A stretch of 53,408 nucleotides of DNA from Clostridiales bacterium (GCA_012519155.1 JAAYQS010000101.1:1-53408); one strand, 5' to 3'; positions 38,478 to 51,800 are shown, counted from the first letter of the stretch. Numbers and translations are program-made. The notes: generated by a model not told the origin, from the sequence alone.

Positions 38478-39908
38478 TTAAACATCGCATATTTCTACAT
38501 TTCTAACATGCTTTGTAGGATTCCAATCCTTATTATTCTTTCTTAATATACCTTGAATTGTTATTGGTATCCAAGTTAATGTATATATACTATAGAATAA
38601 ATATCTAAAGAAAAATAAGAAACTCTTTCTATTTAAGAATATAAATGCTATTACAACTAATATTAAATAAAATGCTGCATTAGCACCATACAAGGCTAAT
38701 GATAATTTAAAATCATTAACATCTGGTAAAGCATTTTTTATAATAGTTGTTGCATATGGTAAGACAAATATATTGGTTGCTAAAAGAATTACCATTGCAA
38801 AGAACTTTTTGGTTACCTTCTTGTCTAAAATAAGAACTAAAGGCGTTACAATAAATTGGAATAAAACAAATGCCTTAAATCCCATATTTCCAATAACATC
38901 ACTAATTAAAAATATATGTGCACCATGTGGAACTCTTGCTTGAATAAAACCTAAAACAGCTGAAATTCCCATAAGCAATGTTATAAATGGTTGAAGTACA
39001 TATAAAGAGGCATCTAAAACATACATTTTTCTTTCTTTTATGCCTTTTTTAAATAATTTAAAGAAATATCTTGAAGCAACATCTGCAAAGCCTTGCATCC
39101 ATCTTCTTCTTTGAATCCATGATTGTTTAAGCTTTAAAGGCTTTTCATCATAAATTTTAGCATCATGAGCCCAGCCTACTTTTTCATTATCTAGTATAAG
39201 CTTACATGTAAACTCTAAGTCTTCAGTAAGACATGTAGCTCCCCATCCAAGCTGCTTTAATGTATCAACAGCTACTGCAAATCCAGTTCCTCCAATTTGA
39301 TTAGAGAAACCTACATTATTTCTTGCAAGTTGGTATAACCTATTTTGAGACCAGAAAGCTATTGAATATGAAGTAGTGATCCATGAATCATTTGGATTTT
39401 TACTATCTATGTAACCTTGAACTACTTTATATCCTTCTTTCATTTTTGAATCAATTTCTTTTAAAAAGTCTTTATCTACTAAATTATCAGCATCAAATAT
39501 TGATACAGCATCATACTTTACATCAAGTTTAAATAGTTTATCAAACATCCATTCAAGAGCATAACCTTTACCACGCTCATTTTCGCTTGTTCTCTCATAT
39601 ACATTTGCTCCAAGCTTTCTAGCAATTTCTGCTGTCTTATCAGTGCAGTTATCAGCTATTACATAAATATCATAAAGTTCCTTAGGATAATTTTGATTTT
39701 TCATACTTTCTACGAGCTTGCCAATAACTACTTCTTCATTATGTGCAGCTACTATCATTGCAAATTTGTTTTTTGGATTATAATCCTTGTGTTCTTTCTT
39801 TCTGTAAACACCAAAAATCCCTAACACCATATAATAACAAGTTATTATAAATATAAATATTTGAAATATAGCAGTTATTCCATAAATGACGTCTCCCATT
39901 TTATTCAC
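38478..39908 (-). CDS. Membrane glycosyltransferase family 2, processive type
   Basis: This 476-residue membrane enzyme has an N-terminal transmembrane helix (about 8-30). The cytoplasmic GT2 domain follows, with the sugar-nucleotide region VAAHNEEVVIGKL, the metal-binding D-A-D of SIFDADNLVDKDF, the GGTGFAV and LTEDLEFTCKL segments (the catalytic E-D), and the QRRRWMQG motif (Q-x-x-R-W) of processive synthases. Four or five membrane helices follow from about residue 305. Relatives make exopolysaccharides such as poly-GlcNAc or hyaluronan-like polymers, or act on cell-wall glycolipids. It stands alone between terminators, so the product is unknown. Confidence 0.9.
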   Translation of the reverse strand: MNKMGDVIYGITAIFQIFIFIITCYYMVLGIFGVYRKKEHKDYNPKNKFAMIVAAHNEEVVIGKLVESMKNQNYPKELYDIYVIADNCTDKTAEIARKLGANVYERTSENERGKGYALEWMFDKLFKLDVKYDAVSIFDADNLVDKDFLKEIDSKMKEGYKVVQGYIDSKNPNDSWITTSYSIAFWSQNRLYQLARNNVGFSNQIGGTGFAVAVDTLKQLGWGATCLTEDLEFTCKLILDNEKVGWAHDAKIYDEKPLKLKQSWIQRRRWMQGFADVASRYFFKLFKKGIKERKMYVLDASLYVLQPFITLLMGISAVLGFIQARVPHGAHIFLISDVIGNMGFKAFVLFQFIVTPLVLILDKKVTKKFFAMVILLATNIFVLPYATTIIKNALPDVNDFKLSLALYGANAAFYLILVVIAFIFLNRKSFLFFFRYLFYSIYTLTWIPITIQGILRKNNKDWNPTKHVRNVEICDV

Positions 39909-40111
39909 TCCTATTTTGAGATTTTTTTCTTATGAATACATTTAAGCTAGTAAACATAAGCTTCCACACCTGTAAATTAATTTCTTTTATTCATATTTTA
40001 TTAACATAATGTCTCCTTAATAATATAGTGCAATTTATAAAAAAAATCAAGAATATGTCTAATTATTTATACATTATTATTTTATTCACTTTTATGTTTT
40101 TAATACAAATG

Positions 40112-40156
40112 AAAAAAACTGTCGCATTAAAAGTTAAAAAACTTACAATGCGACAG
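40112..40156 (-). terminator. Terminator of gdhA
   Basis: CTGTCGCATT (40119-40128) and AATGCGACAG (40147-40156) form a stem with a partly paired inner region. On the minus strand the hairpin is followed by a run of seven T. It is about 45 bp past the gdhA stop. Confidence 0.88.
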
Positions 40157-40201
40157 CTAATTAATTTTTGTTTATAAAAAATGCTATTTTAAAATTGCTT
40201 A

Positions 40202-41563
<1,362 letters not shown>

Positions 41564-41725
41564 TCATTTAAATAATTTTGATATACAACATCTAACCATT
41601 TAAATAATAAATATCTAACACAATATTAATAATACACTAATTTTTTTAAGATTACTACCTATTTTTATGGGTTTTTTTATCATTTTTCATAATTGTACTT
41701 CATTTTTTTAATTTTTTAATATTAA

Positions 41726-42322
41726 TTATTCTTCTAATTCTTTTATTATTTTATTTATTATGGTACCCTTACCATTTATTTTCCATCTAAGACTAAGTAA
41801 TAATGATATTATAGCACCTACTGTACCACATATAATATCTGTCATTGTATCAATAAGACTATTATTTTGAGCATTAAGACCAAAGGTTAAGTCAGTTGTA
41901 AATTCCCATATTTCCCACACACCTGCTAGGGCTATTGAAAAAAATAGCGGAAACAAGTAGAAAAATACATCTTTTTTATAATTGCTATTTTTATTTAAAC
42001 TAACATATATAATTATGCCCAAATAATATATCATTATACCTGAAATTAAATGTAAAAATTTATCATAGTAACTAATACCATAAAATCCGAACAGATTTGC
42101 CAAATATATTGATAAAAAGCAAAAAAACATAACTCCAATATACCCTATTGAAGATTTTTTTAAGAAAGTCTTTTTAAATAATATTTTACTTATTGCTAAT
42201 ACTGCTAATAAAAGTATAGCTTTAAAAACCTTGCTATCATTTCCTTCTAGCAAATTATACATTCCTGTTATTATTGTTATGAAAAAAAATGATGTTCCTA
42301 TTATGTCTACCTTATTATTCAT
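41726..42322 (-). CDS. Polytopic membrane protein, DUF2238/YjdF-like
   Basis: The 198-residue protein has about six hydrophobic helices, with conserved polar motifs between them: Y-Y-D-K-F-L-H-L-I-S-G (about residue 85), W-E-I-W-E-F-T-T-D (about 136) and D-T-M-T-D-I-I-C-G-T-V-G-A (about 159). These resemble the His/Glu/Asp pattern of DUF2238-type membrane proteins whose function is unknown. It is directly downstream of the rhomboid protease gene (17 bp) in the same direction and may be co-transcribed. I do not assign a function. Confidence 0.65.
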   Translation of the reverse strand: MNNKVDIIGTSFFFITIITGMYNLLEGNDSKVFKAILLLAVLAISKILFKKTFLKKSSIGYIGVMFFCFLSIYLANLFGFYGISYYDKFLHLISGIMIYYLGIIIYVSLNKNSNYKKDVFFYLFPLFFSIALAGVWEIWEFTTDLTFGLNAQNNSLIDTMTDIICGTVGAIISLLLSLRWKINGKGTIINKIIKELEE

Positions 42323-42339
42323 AATATTCTCCTTAAGTC

Positions 42340-43365
42340 TTATTTTGCTTTTCTTTTATTATATATAAATATTATTATAAAGCTTACTAATATTCCTGCT
42401 ACTAAACCTCCTATATGTGCTGCATTATCTATACTTTGTCCTGTAAATCCAATGTATACATTTAATAAAATAACAACAATAAGATTTGTTACAGCCCCTT
42501 TTGACATTCTTTTTCTATTTATAAATATAACACTTGCAAGAGCTCCTAAAAGTCCAAAAATTGCTCCTGATGCCCCAATAGACAATGTATTTGGAGCTAT
42601 TATGCAACTTAATATATTAGCAGCTATACCTGATATAAAATAAATAATTAAATACTTAACTTTACCAAATATAACTTCAATCTGAGTGCCTAATATATAC
42701 AATGAATACATATTAAATAACATATGGGTAATACCACCATGAAGAAACATTGCAGTTACAAGCCTCCAAGCTTCACCATGATAAATATTATATGCAAATT
42801 TTCCTCCCATAGAATATAAAGTCATTATATCAATATCAAAAAAATTACCAGCCTTAATTGCAGAAATTATATATAATAAAATATTCACTCCTATTAATAT
42901 ATATGTTACATATGTATTATGCCCATTGATATTTTTTTTATTATTTTTTTGAATATTATTTTGATTATTAATTTGAATAATTATATTGGCTATATTTACA
43001 TAGGATTCATCAGCATATAATATATTATTTGTTATTGGATTTAAAATTATCCTATTAACTCTTACATTACCTGCATAATAATTATTGTTATAAAAATTAT
43101 TATCCATACTATTTTCTGTTAAAAAAACACTAAATAGATTATATTTAACACCTCTACTATTTAAAGTATTTACCACTACTTGCTCCTGATATTTATCATT
43201 TATATCAAAAAAGAAAGCAAAAGCAATACAAATATTATTTTGCATTTTAGTAGCACACCAAATAGTATTACTATTGGATTTTATTTCTTCTAAATTAAAT
43301 CCTTCTCTATTAGATAAATAATTAAAAGTATTATTTCTATATTTTTCAAAAATATTTTCCACCAT
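42340..43365 (-). CDS. Rhomboid-family intramembrane serine protease
   Basis: Rhomboids cleave membrane proteins within the bilayer. The protein has an approximately 150-residue N-terminal soluble region of unknown role, then a linker very rich in Asn and Gln, then six membrane helices with the rhomboid motifs HGGITHMLFNMYSLYILG, the catalytic Ser of SIGASGAIFGLLGA, and the His of NAAHIGGLVAGI. The start is uncertain. An ATG at 43365 and a GTG at 43362 lie just after GGAGG. The longer frame from a TTG at 43404 runs through a terminator-like hairpin and is unlikely. Confidence 0.88.
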   Translation of the reverse strand: MVENIFEKYRNNTFNYLSNREGFNLEEIKSNSNTIWCATKMQNNICIAFAFFFDINDKYQEQVVVNTLNSRGVKYNLFSVFLTENSMDNNFYNNNYYAGNVRVNRIILNPITNNILYADESYVNIANIIIQINNQNNIQKNNKKNINGHNTYVTYILIGVNILLYIISAIKAGNFFDIDIMTLYSMGGKFAYNIYHGEAWRLVTAMFLHGGITHMLFNMYSLYILGTQIEVIFGKVKYLIIYFISGIAANILSCIIAPNTLSIGASGAIFGLLGALASVIFINRKRMSKGAVTNLIVVILLNVYIGFTGQSIDNAAHIGGLVAGILVSFIIIFIYNKRKAK

Positions 43366-43385
43366 ATCCTCCATTATATAAATTA

Positions 43386-43411
43386 AGGAGTCTGCAATTA
43401 ACAAACTCCCT
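43386..43411 (-). terminator. Weak hairpin between pepF and the rhomboid gene
   Basis: On the minus strand AGGGAGTTTG and CAGACTCCTT pair with one mismatch around a 6-nt loop, followed by TTAATTTAT. It starts 15 bp past the pepF stop. The T-run is poor, so read-through into the rhomboid gene is likely. Confidence 0.35.
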
Positions 43412-43425
43412 AAATATATATTATT

Positions 43426-45216
43426 TTATAATTCTTCTTCCATCATATCTAAAAGTTCATTAAATCTTTTTATTGTAGCTTCTATAGGCTTAGGAGTAGT
43501 CATATCAACTCCAGCCTCTTTTAATATATCAATTGGGTATAAACTACCGCCCCTCTTTAAGAAACCTTTATATTTTTCAACAGCACCTTCTTTTCCATCT
43601 AAAATAGAATTTGCAAAGGCTGTTGCTGCTGCATATCCAGTTGCATATTGATATACATAATAATCAGAATAGAAATGTGGAATTCTAGCCCATTCAATAT
43701 CTATTTCTTCATCAACAATCATGTCTGGTCCAAAATACTTAACATTTAATTCATGCCACTTTTTATTAAAATCTGATGCTGTAAGTGCTTCACCTTCATT
43801 TAAGGCTTCATGAGTGTAAAGTTCAAATTCTGCAAACATTAATTGTCTAAAAACTGTAGTTCTAATTTGTTCTAATTCTTGATTAATTAAGTATAATTTT
43901 TTCTTTTTATCCTTTTCCTTTTCTATTTCATAATGAATAAGTAATGCTTCATTAGTTGTTGATGCAACCTCAGCACAAAATAGTGTATAGTTTGCATAAA
44001 TATAGCTTTGATTTTTTCTTGAATAATAAGAATGAAGTGAATGACCCATTTCATGAACTAGTGTTGATATATCATTTAATTCATAATTGTAATTTAAAAG
44101 TACATAAGGCATAGTATCATATGACCCCCAGGAATATGCTCCACCCTTTTTACCTCTATTTTGATATATATCAATCCATCCTGAATTAATACCTTCATTA
44201 AATATATCTAAATATTCTTTACCTAAAGGTTTTAATGCTTCATTAGCTACCTTTACAGCTTCATCAAATTCTATATGCTCTTTTGGTATTTCTATTATGG
44301 GAACATATAAATCATACATATGCATATCTTTTAGTCCTAATAACTTCTTTTTAATATCAACATATCTATGAAGAGATTTTATATTGTCGTTTATTGTTTT
44401 TATTGCATTTTTGTATACTGATATAGGTATATTATTAGGTTCAAGAGAAGCCTCTAAAGGTCCTTTATAATTTCTAATATTAGCTCCAAAATTAAATGTT
44501 TTTACTGATGAACTTAATGTTGTAGCTATTGTGTTTTCAAACTTTTTATATTCACGAAATAATGTTTTAAAGGCATTTTTTCTAACATCTCTATCTTTAC
44601 TTTTTATATATGTTGAATAATTTCCTTCTGTAATTTCTATTTCTTTGCCATTTTCATCTTTTATTTTACCAAAAGTCATATCAGCATTAGTAAGCATATT
44701 ATACACACTTTCTGATGCACCTAAACAATCTGATGCTAGGGCTAATAATTCTTCCTTTTCTTTTGATAATACATGTGGCTTTTCCTTTAAAATAGTTTCA
44801 AGTAAAAACTTATATTCTTTAAAATTTTTATCATTTTTTATAAGGTCTTCTATAAAGCCATCTTTAAGTGCTAATATTTCTGGTACAAAATATGCACTAT
44901 AACTAGCATATTCTGCCATATAGGCATCTATTTTATTCATTCTAGCTTGATTTTCTTGATTTTGAGTATCCTCATCGCATTTCATATGAGCATATACATA
45001 TAACTTTTCTGCTTCTCTTCCTAATTTTTCACTAAGTTTAAAATAACCTATAATGTTGTTTTTATCTGATAATTTTCCTGCAAAATTTAATAATGATGGT
45101 GCTTCTTTTTTTAAATCTTCAAAAGCTTTATCAAAATCACTTGAGTTTTTATATATTTTATCTAATTTCCATTTATATTTATCATCTATTTCTTCTCTTT
45201 TTTTCAATTCAGTCAT
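43426..45216 (-). CDS. pepF: Oligoendopeptidase F (M3 family zinc peptidase)
   Basis: PepF is a cytoplasmic peptidase that cleaves short peptides. The 596-residue protein has the zinc motif LVHEMGHSLHSYYS (HExxH at about residue 388), with the third ligand Glu in the following ASTTNEALL segment, as in M3B peptidases. The N-terminal KWKLDKIYKNSSDFDKAF and the YQYATGYAAATAFANSIL near the end are also typical. The length is normal. It follows the 132-residue gene by 10 bp, and a ribosome binding site AGGAGG precedes the start. Confidence 0.95.
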   Translation of the reverse strand: MTELKKREEIDDKYKWKLDKIYKNSSDFDKAFEDLKKEAPSLLNFAGKLSDKNNIIGYFKLSEKLGREAEKLYVYAHMKCDEDTQNQENQARMNKIDAYMAEYASYSAYFVPEILALKDGFIEDLIKNDKNFKEYKFLLETILKEKPHVLSKEKEELLALASDCLGASESVYNMLTNADMTFGKIKDENGKEIEITEGNYSTYIKSKDRDVRKNAFKTLFREYKKFENTIATTLSSSVKTFNFGANIRNYKGPLEASLEPNNIPISVYKNAIKTINDNIKSLHRYVDIKKKLLGLKDMHMYDLYVPIIEIPKEHIEFDEAVKVANEALKPLGKEYLDIFNEGINSGWIDIYQNRGKKGGAYSWGSYDTMPYVLLNYNYELNDISTLVHEMGHSLHSYYSRKNQSYIYANYTLFCAEVASTTNEALLIHYEIEKEKDKKKKLYLINQELEQIRTTVFRQLMFAEFELYTHEALNEGEALTASDFNKKWHELNVKYFGPDMIVDEEIDIEWARIPHFYSDYYVYQYATGYAAATAFANSILDGKEGAVEKYKGFLKRGGSLYPIDILKEAGVDMTTPKPIEATIKRFNELLDMMEEEL

Positions 45217-45226
45217 AAAACTCCTC

Positions 45227-45625
45227 CTATTTATATTCTTCTTCTTTTCCCTTTATTGTTTCAAATACATTTTCCATTTCTTCATATATCATTTCAATAG
45301 CCTTATCTAAAATCTCCTTCATATCATTATGATCCTCTTTATATTGAAATTTTAATATAAATGTTGGATTATATTCATCCAAGTCTTCTTCTAATTTAAA
45401 TCCAGCTTCATTAAATCTTTCTTCGTTAAATAAATCATAAATTGCTGAATACTCCCATTCCTCAACATCTTTACCTGTATCAAAGTAAAGATTTACTTCA
45501 TTGTCAATAACATATAATTTTTTAACATGTAAAGCCTTTTCATCTACTTCAAAACTTCCAAGTTCTCTTTTTATAAATCCTGTTTCTTTATCCTTTTCCA
45601 TTATTACTAAACTAGAAAAATCCAT
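45227..45625 (-). CDS. Conserved hypothetical protein (DUF6762-like)
   Basis: This 132-residue acidic cytoplasmic protein has no membrane segment or known catalytic motif. The pattern M-D-F-S-S-L-V-I-M-E-K-D-K-E-T-G-F near the start and VEEWEYSAIYDLFN in the middle recalls a clostridial family of unknown function (I believe DUF6762, from memory only). It sits 10 bp upstream of pepF in the same direction and is likely co-transcribed. I infer no function. Confidence 0.7.
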   Translation of the reverse strand: MDFSSLVIMEKDKETGFIKRELGSFEVDEKALHVKKLYVIDNEVNLYFDTGKDVEEWEYSAIYDLFNEERFNEAGFKLEEDLDEYNPTFILKFQYKEDHNDMKEILDKAIEMIYEEMENVFETIKGKEEEYK

Positions 45626-45709
45626 ATATTCACCTTCTATTTATTATTTTAACTTGTTTTAATTATATTATAACAAACTTATTTAATTCATTGCACCTTT
45701 TTTCATTTT

Positions 45710-45826
45710 TAAGTGTGTTCTCAATTATTTGCTTCATTAAGCTTTATATTCTTTTATCACTTATACTTTGATTAATTAAGAATTCAGGATATTTTTGCTC
45801 CTTTCCTCAGAAAAATTTTGATTTTT
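45710..45826 (-). repeat. Solitary full-length copy of the 141-bp repeat family
   Basis: Read left to right, AAGTGTG ... CATTAAGCTTTATATTC, TTTTATCACTTATACTTTG, ATTAATTAAGAATTCAGG, ATATTTTTGCTCC and AAAAATTTTGATTT align in order with the reverse complement of the last unit of the array near 10.3 kb. One internal TTAATTATTAATcc unit is missing. It lies between the synthetase terminator and the 132-residue gene, 35 kb from the array, which shows that the repeat is dispersed. Confidence 0.75.
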
Positions 45827-45828
45827 AA

Positions 45829-45871
45829 AAAAGCACTATAGCTTGCTAAAATAACAAACTATAATGCTTTA
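45829..45871 (-). terminator. Terminator of the peptide synthetase gene
   Basis: Arms 45830-45845 and 45855-45870 (AAAGCATTATAGTTTG / CAAGCTATAGTGCTTT on the minus strand) pair with a few wobbles, followed by TTTT. It lies about 16 bp past the synthetase stop. Confidence 0.8.
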
Positions 45872-45886
45872 ATCTTTTATTTATTA

Positions 45887-48800
45887 CTATTTTCCATTAA
45901 AATCAAAGAAACCAAGACCATAAAGAGCTTTAATAAAACGTCTCATATAATCATCAGAAGTTACAGGCCAACGGAATCCCATTCTATAAAGCACTTGCAT
46001 TGTATATTCATTGCTCTTTTTAACTGCAAATGTCTTTTGACCATGTGCCATATTTTGATAAGCAAGCATACTTGAAAGAATTTTTGCTTTTTCCGGATCT
46101 TGCTTTGCATCTTCAAGAGCTTGTTCATATTCTTCTTGTTCTGCTGCTACTGAATGTAATCCTATTTTATCCATTTCCATATATAAATCACCCATCATAA
46201 GCATATGGTTATTAAACGGATGGAATACAATACATTTCTTTGGTGTTTTAGCTAAAAGTAAAATTGCTTTAGCAACAAAATCTATTGGAGAAAGTTCAAA
46301 TGGCATTTCTATCATATCATATGGATATTTCCCAATAATTACATTAGATTTTAATCTACCCATAAAAGTATTTGTAGTAAAGTTAATTTGATACTCACCA
46401 TCACTATTTCTTGCAGCAAGTGTACCAACACGCATAATTTTTGCATTAAATCCTTTAGATACTTCTTCAAGAATTGCCCTTTCTGCTAAGAATTTAGAAA
46501 GAGTATATTTAGATCCTTGTTGTTGTCCAAAATAAAGTTGTGTTTCCTTAAGTTTAGTAACATCACCTTGCTTACCTACAAACATTCCACCTACACTCAT
46601 GGTAGAAACATGAATAAGTCTAGCGTTAATTTGTTTACAGAAGTCTATTACATTTAATGTTCCATAAAGATTTACATCTTCAATATCAGTACCCTTTGAA
46701 AAATGCTTAACATTTGCTGCACAATTTATAACAGTATCAATATTAAACTCAAGGAATTTATCAAAAGATTCCCTAGATGTAATATCTCCATTTAAAATTA
46801 ATACTCTATCACCATACTTTTCTTTTAAACTTTCCTCAAAATAGTAATAGAACATTGAGTTAAGCCTTACCTCAGCAGGATTATTCTTTTTGCTACGAAG
46901 AAGACAATAAACTTTTCCATTATATTTATTTAAAAGTTCATAAAGAATATGTATTCCAAGGAAACCTGCTGCACCTGTAAGAAGTACATCACCAATTTCT
47001 TGCATTTCTCCATTTTTAAAACTTTCAATATTATTATCAATTAATAAATTATTAATATTACTATAATCAAAACTACTTAAATCTTCAAAATCATCTTTGT
47101 CTTTTCCATTAGTTAAAAAGCTTGCTAATGCCATAGGTGTAGGATTTGCAAAAACATCTCCATATGAAATACCTATGTTATTCTTATTTGCTAAAATAAT
47201 AACTCTTGTTACAGTTAAAGAACTACCACCTATATCAAAGAAATTATCATTTGCATAAACTGTATCAATTTCTAAGACTTTAGCAAAAATATCACAAAAG
47301 ATTTTTTCAAATTTAGTTGATGGAGCAATACCATTACTATTTGCTGAACTTTCAGGTTCTGGCAAAAGCTTTGTATTAATTTTACCATTAGGTGTTAATG
47401 GCATTTCTGAAAGCTGAACAAATGCAGTAGGAACCATATATTCTGTAAGAGATTTTTTCAATTCATTTCTTATATAATCAGTATCAAGTTCTTTGTCAGC
47501 TACATAATAAGCACAAATTGCATCATTTCTATTTACCTTTCGTATAAGAACAGTTGAACTCTTTATTCCATCAATATTTGAAAGGCACTTTTCTATCTCT
47601 CCAAGTTCAATTCTTAATCCTCTTAACTTAACTTGATTATCTTTTCTACCTAGTATTACAACATCACCATCTTTAGTCCATTTAGCATAGTCACCAGAAC
47701 GGTATGTTCTCTTTCCATTAAAATCAATAAATGCTTTGCTTGTCTGCTCAGGAAGCTTATTATAACCAAGTGCAACTCCATAACCAGAAATAAGAAGTTC
47801 TCCAATAACACCAATTGGAATTATATTGTCATCAGAATCTACTATATGTTCAATACAATTCATAATTGGTCTTCCTACAGATATTTCATTAGCATTAGTT
47901 AAATCTTTAGCATTTGAAGAAACTGTAATTTCAGTAGGTCCATAAGTATTAAGAATCTTTGCATTTGTTCTTGTACGTAAAAGTTCCAAAAGCTTATTTG
48001 GATATTTTTCACCACCACAAAGAACAACTTTGCATTTTTCTACTACTTCTACAAATTGGTCAAGTTCCATATACTGTAAAAGTCTTGATGGAGTACAATT
48101 TAATACATCTACATTGTTTTCTTTAAAAAATCTTGCAAGAGACATAGGATTAACTGTTTGTTCATCATCTGCAAAAACAAGTGTTAAGCCATTACATAAT
48201 GAAGCTATTGTTTCTTTTAATGACATATCAAAAGCAATTGTTGTTACAGAACCATATGCCTTACAATTATCAACAACATATTTAACATAAATATTTGCAT
48301 CACTATATGTAACAAAATTTGATATTCCTAAATGCCTAAGCATAACTCCCTTAGGTTTACCAGTAGAACCTGATGTGTAAATAAGATAAGCTAAATCCTC
48401 TGGTTTAACATCTACATTTGGTGTTTCTAAATTATTACCACTAAGAAGAACATTTACATCTATTGTTTTAGGATAAACATCAAGAAGTTCATCTTCTGTA
48501 ACAACAAAATCTGCTTCACTATCTTCAATAATATTGTCTATTCTATCCTTTGGATAATCAGGACAAGTAGGAATAAAAGCTCCTCCAGCCTTAAGTATAC
48601 CTAAAATTGTAGTAAAAACTTTAGATGTTCTTTTTAGAAGAACTACTACCTTACTGCCTTTTTTTAGCCCCCTTGCAATAAGTTCATTTGCAGTAATATT
48701 GGCAAGATTATCAAGTTCTTTATATGTAAGTGTTTTATCACATGCAACAAGTGCATTTTTATCAGGTGTCCTTTCTACTTGCTTTTCAAATTTTTTATGT

Positions 48801-51800
48801 AAAAGCTTAATTTCAACAGGAGCAATAAGTGATGTAGCAAAACTATCAAGTTCTTTAACTTGTTTATCATCAAGCATAGAAACTTTTCTGATTTTTTCAT
48901 TTGGATTTTCAATAATATGCTTAGTTGTGTTAAAGACAGATTTTAAAAATGTCTGCATTAAATCTTTACTATAAAGAGCATCATTATATTTTATAACAAT
49001 ACAAGGTTCATTATTTACTCTTTCAATACAAATAGTTATTTTAAATTTTGCAGTGTCCATTGTTAAATAATCTCTTTCAACCTTGCTACCATCAATAATT
49101 AAATCATCTGTTACACCAAGTTGATATTCATATACTATATTAGGTGCATAACCAAATTTTGAACAAATTTTAGCATAAGGATAAATTTCATTTTCTATTG
49201 AACCTGTAAATACGTCCTTAGTCTTTTTAATAAATTCAAGTACTGAAGTGTCTTGAACCTCTATTCCTAATGGAAGTGTCTTTACAAACATACCAAAACA
49301 ATTTCTAAGACGTATATCACTTCTACCATTACTAATTGTGCTTAAATAAACATTTCTGCTATTTATAAAACGTGAAACTGTATAAAAAGATCCTGCAAGG
49401 AAAAGCTGTGCTGGTGTAATATTATTCTCTGTGCAAAAGGCTTCAATTTTATCCATATTAAATGGCATTGAAATTTGTGCAAGGCTTCCATCTTCCATTT
49501 TTCCATTTAAATCATGTGGTATTTCTGACGCTGATTCAAAATCCTTAAGCATATCTTCAAAAAATTTCTCAGCTTTACTATATTCTTCACTTTTTTCAGC
49601 TTTTATTTCATCATCCACATAATCAAAATATGTATAATCCTCTGCTTCAATACTCTTTCCTTCATATACATCCTTTAATTGATTCATAAATACATTAAGT
49701 GAATAGCCATCAAAAATAATATGATGGAAATCCATGAAAAGATAAACATTGTTTTCAGTTTCCGCAACAATTATTCTAAAAAGCGGAGCTTTCATAAGAT
49801 TATGCGGCTTAACAAATTCCTTTTTCATACTTTCAAGATTTTTTTCACTAACTTTCTTCACAGGAATCTCAATAGTTGGATCTTCAACATAAACCTGCTC
49901 TATATCATTGTTTTTCATTGTAAGATTTGTAAGTATATATGGATGCGCAAGTATAACCTTTTTTACACTTTCTGCTAGTTTATCTGCATCAACAGATTTT
50001 GAAAATGTTAAAATCGATGGAATATTATAAAGTGTTCCATATAAATTTTTCACATAATCAAAATATACTCCTAGTTGTGTCTTTGATAGAGGATATACAG
50101 ACTTATGTTCCTTTTGTTTATTTTTTTCATTTTTAGTCATAGCGCTACTCATAATATATTCCTGTAATTCATTTTCTATAGATATAATAGAACAGCCTTT
50201 CATAAGTTTTTTAACATTAGGTTCAAATCCAAATTCTTTATAAATCTCTACTGCAAGTTTTATTATAGAAAGTGAGGTCATACCAGCAGACATAAGATTT
50301 TCAGAAATATTAAATTCATTATGTCCTATAACTTTTTCAACAATATTAAAAAGTTTCTTTTCCATAAATGTTAAAGGTTTTGATACAGTATTATCTTTTT
50401 CTTTTTTAGACATGTTAATTTTAGGAAGCTTTTTCTTATCAACCTTACCATTTACATTAAGTGGAATCTTATCAATTTGCATTGTAGCAGCCGGAACCAT
50501 ATAAGGTGGTTTTTTCTCAAGAATAAATTTGTTTAATTCATCAATATTTATAGTTTCATCTGATACTATATATGCAGCAACATATTTTCCTCCAGATGGA
50601 TTATCTAAAGCTACAACTGTTGCATCTTTTATACCTTCATATTCACGTATAATTTCTTCAATTTCAGAAAGCTCAATTCTAAAGCCCCTTATCTTAACTT
50701 GAGAATCACGTCTTCCAACAAATTGCAAATTACCATCAGGTAAGTATCTTACTATATCTCCTGTATGATATACTCTTTCATAAAATTTCTCCTGTGTAAA
50801 TGGATTAGCTGTAAAGACATTTTCAGTTTGATCTGGTCTATTAAGATAACCTCTTGATACTTGTTCTCCTGAAATCCATAATTCTCCTGGTGCTCCAGGT
50901 GGAAGCATCCTTCCATTTTTATCAACAACATAAAGTTTTGTATTACTTAGTGCTTTTCCAATAGGAATATCTTCATATTTTTTTGTAATATCTAATATTG
51001 TTACAAATATCAAAGTTTCAGTAGGTCCATAAGCATTATTTATAACTACATCCTTAGGTAAATCAAAGTTAACAAGCTTTTCTCCTCCTACAATTATAGT
51101 TGAAAGAGTTTTAAATCCTCCCATAAGTGCAAATTGACGTCCTACTTGTGTTGTCATAAATGTATTTGTTATACCAATTTCATTATAATATTTTTTTAAT
51201 GCAACAAGATCAAATCTCATATCCTCTGGTATAACTACAAGTGTTCCTCCTACTGTAAGAACAGGATATATGTCCATTACACTTGCATCAAATCCAAAAC
51301 TTGCATAAGAAGTAGCTTTTGTCTTTTCTGAATATTCAAAATGTCTTGTAAACCAATTTGAAAATGCTGAAACATTTCTATGTTCAATCATACAACCCTT
51401 TGGTATTCCAGTAGAACCTGATGTATATAATAGAATAAACAAGTCTTCTGGTTTTGGATTATTTAATAATACATTTTTATTTTCAAGCTTGTCAATGTCC
51501 TTTGTAAGTAAAACAGGGCCATTATAATTAGGTATTAATGGTAATAATTCTTCATCTGCAATAAGAAGCTTTGCATTAGAATCTTTCATCATAAATTCAA
51601 GTCTTTCACTTGGATATGTAGGATCCAGTGGTTCATATGCAGCCCCTGATTTTAAAACTCCTAAAGAACATATTGGCATTTTTTCACTTTTATTAACTAA
51701 TATAGACACAGCATCCTCTGCTTTTATACCAAATGATACAATATATTTTGCAAGTTTTTCTGTAATACTATCTAATTCCCTATATGTAATTTTCTTATTT

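Noticed and set aside
43363..43404. Upstream start of the rhomboid gene
   Set aside because: The extension starts with TTG, has no ribosome binding site and passes through a hairpin after pepF; the ATG/GTG just behind GGAGG is preferred.
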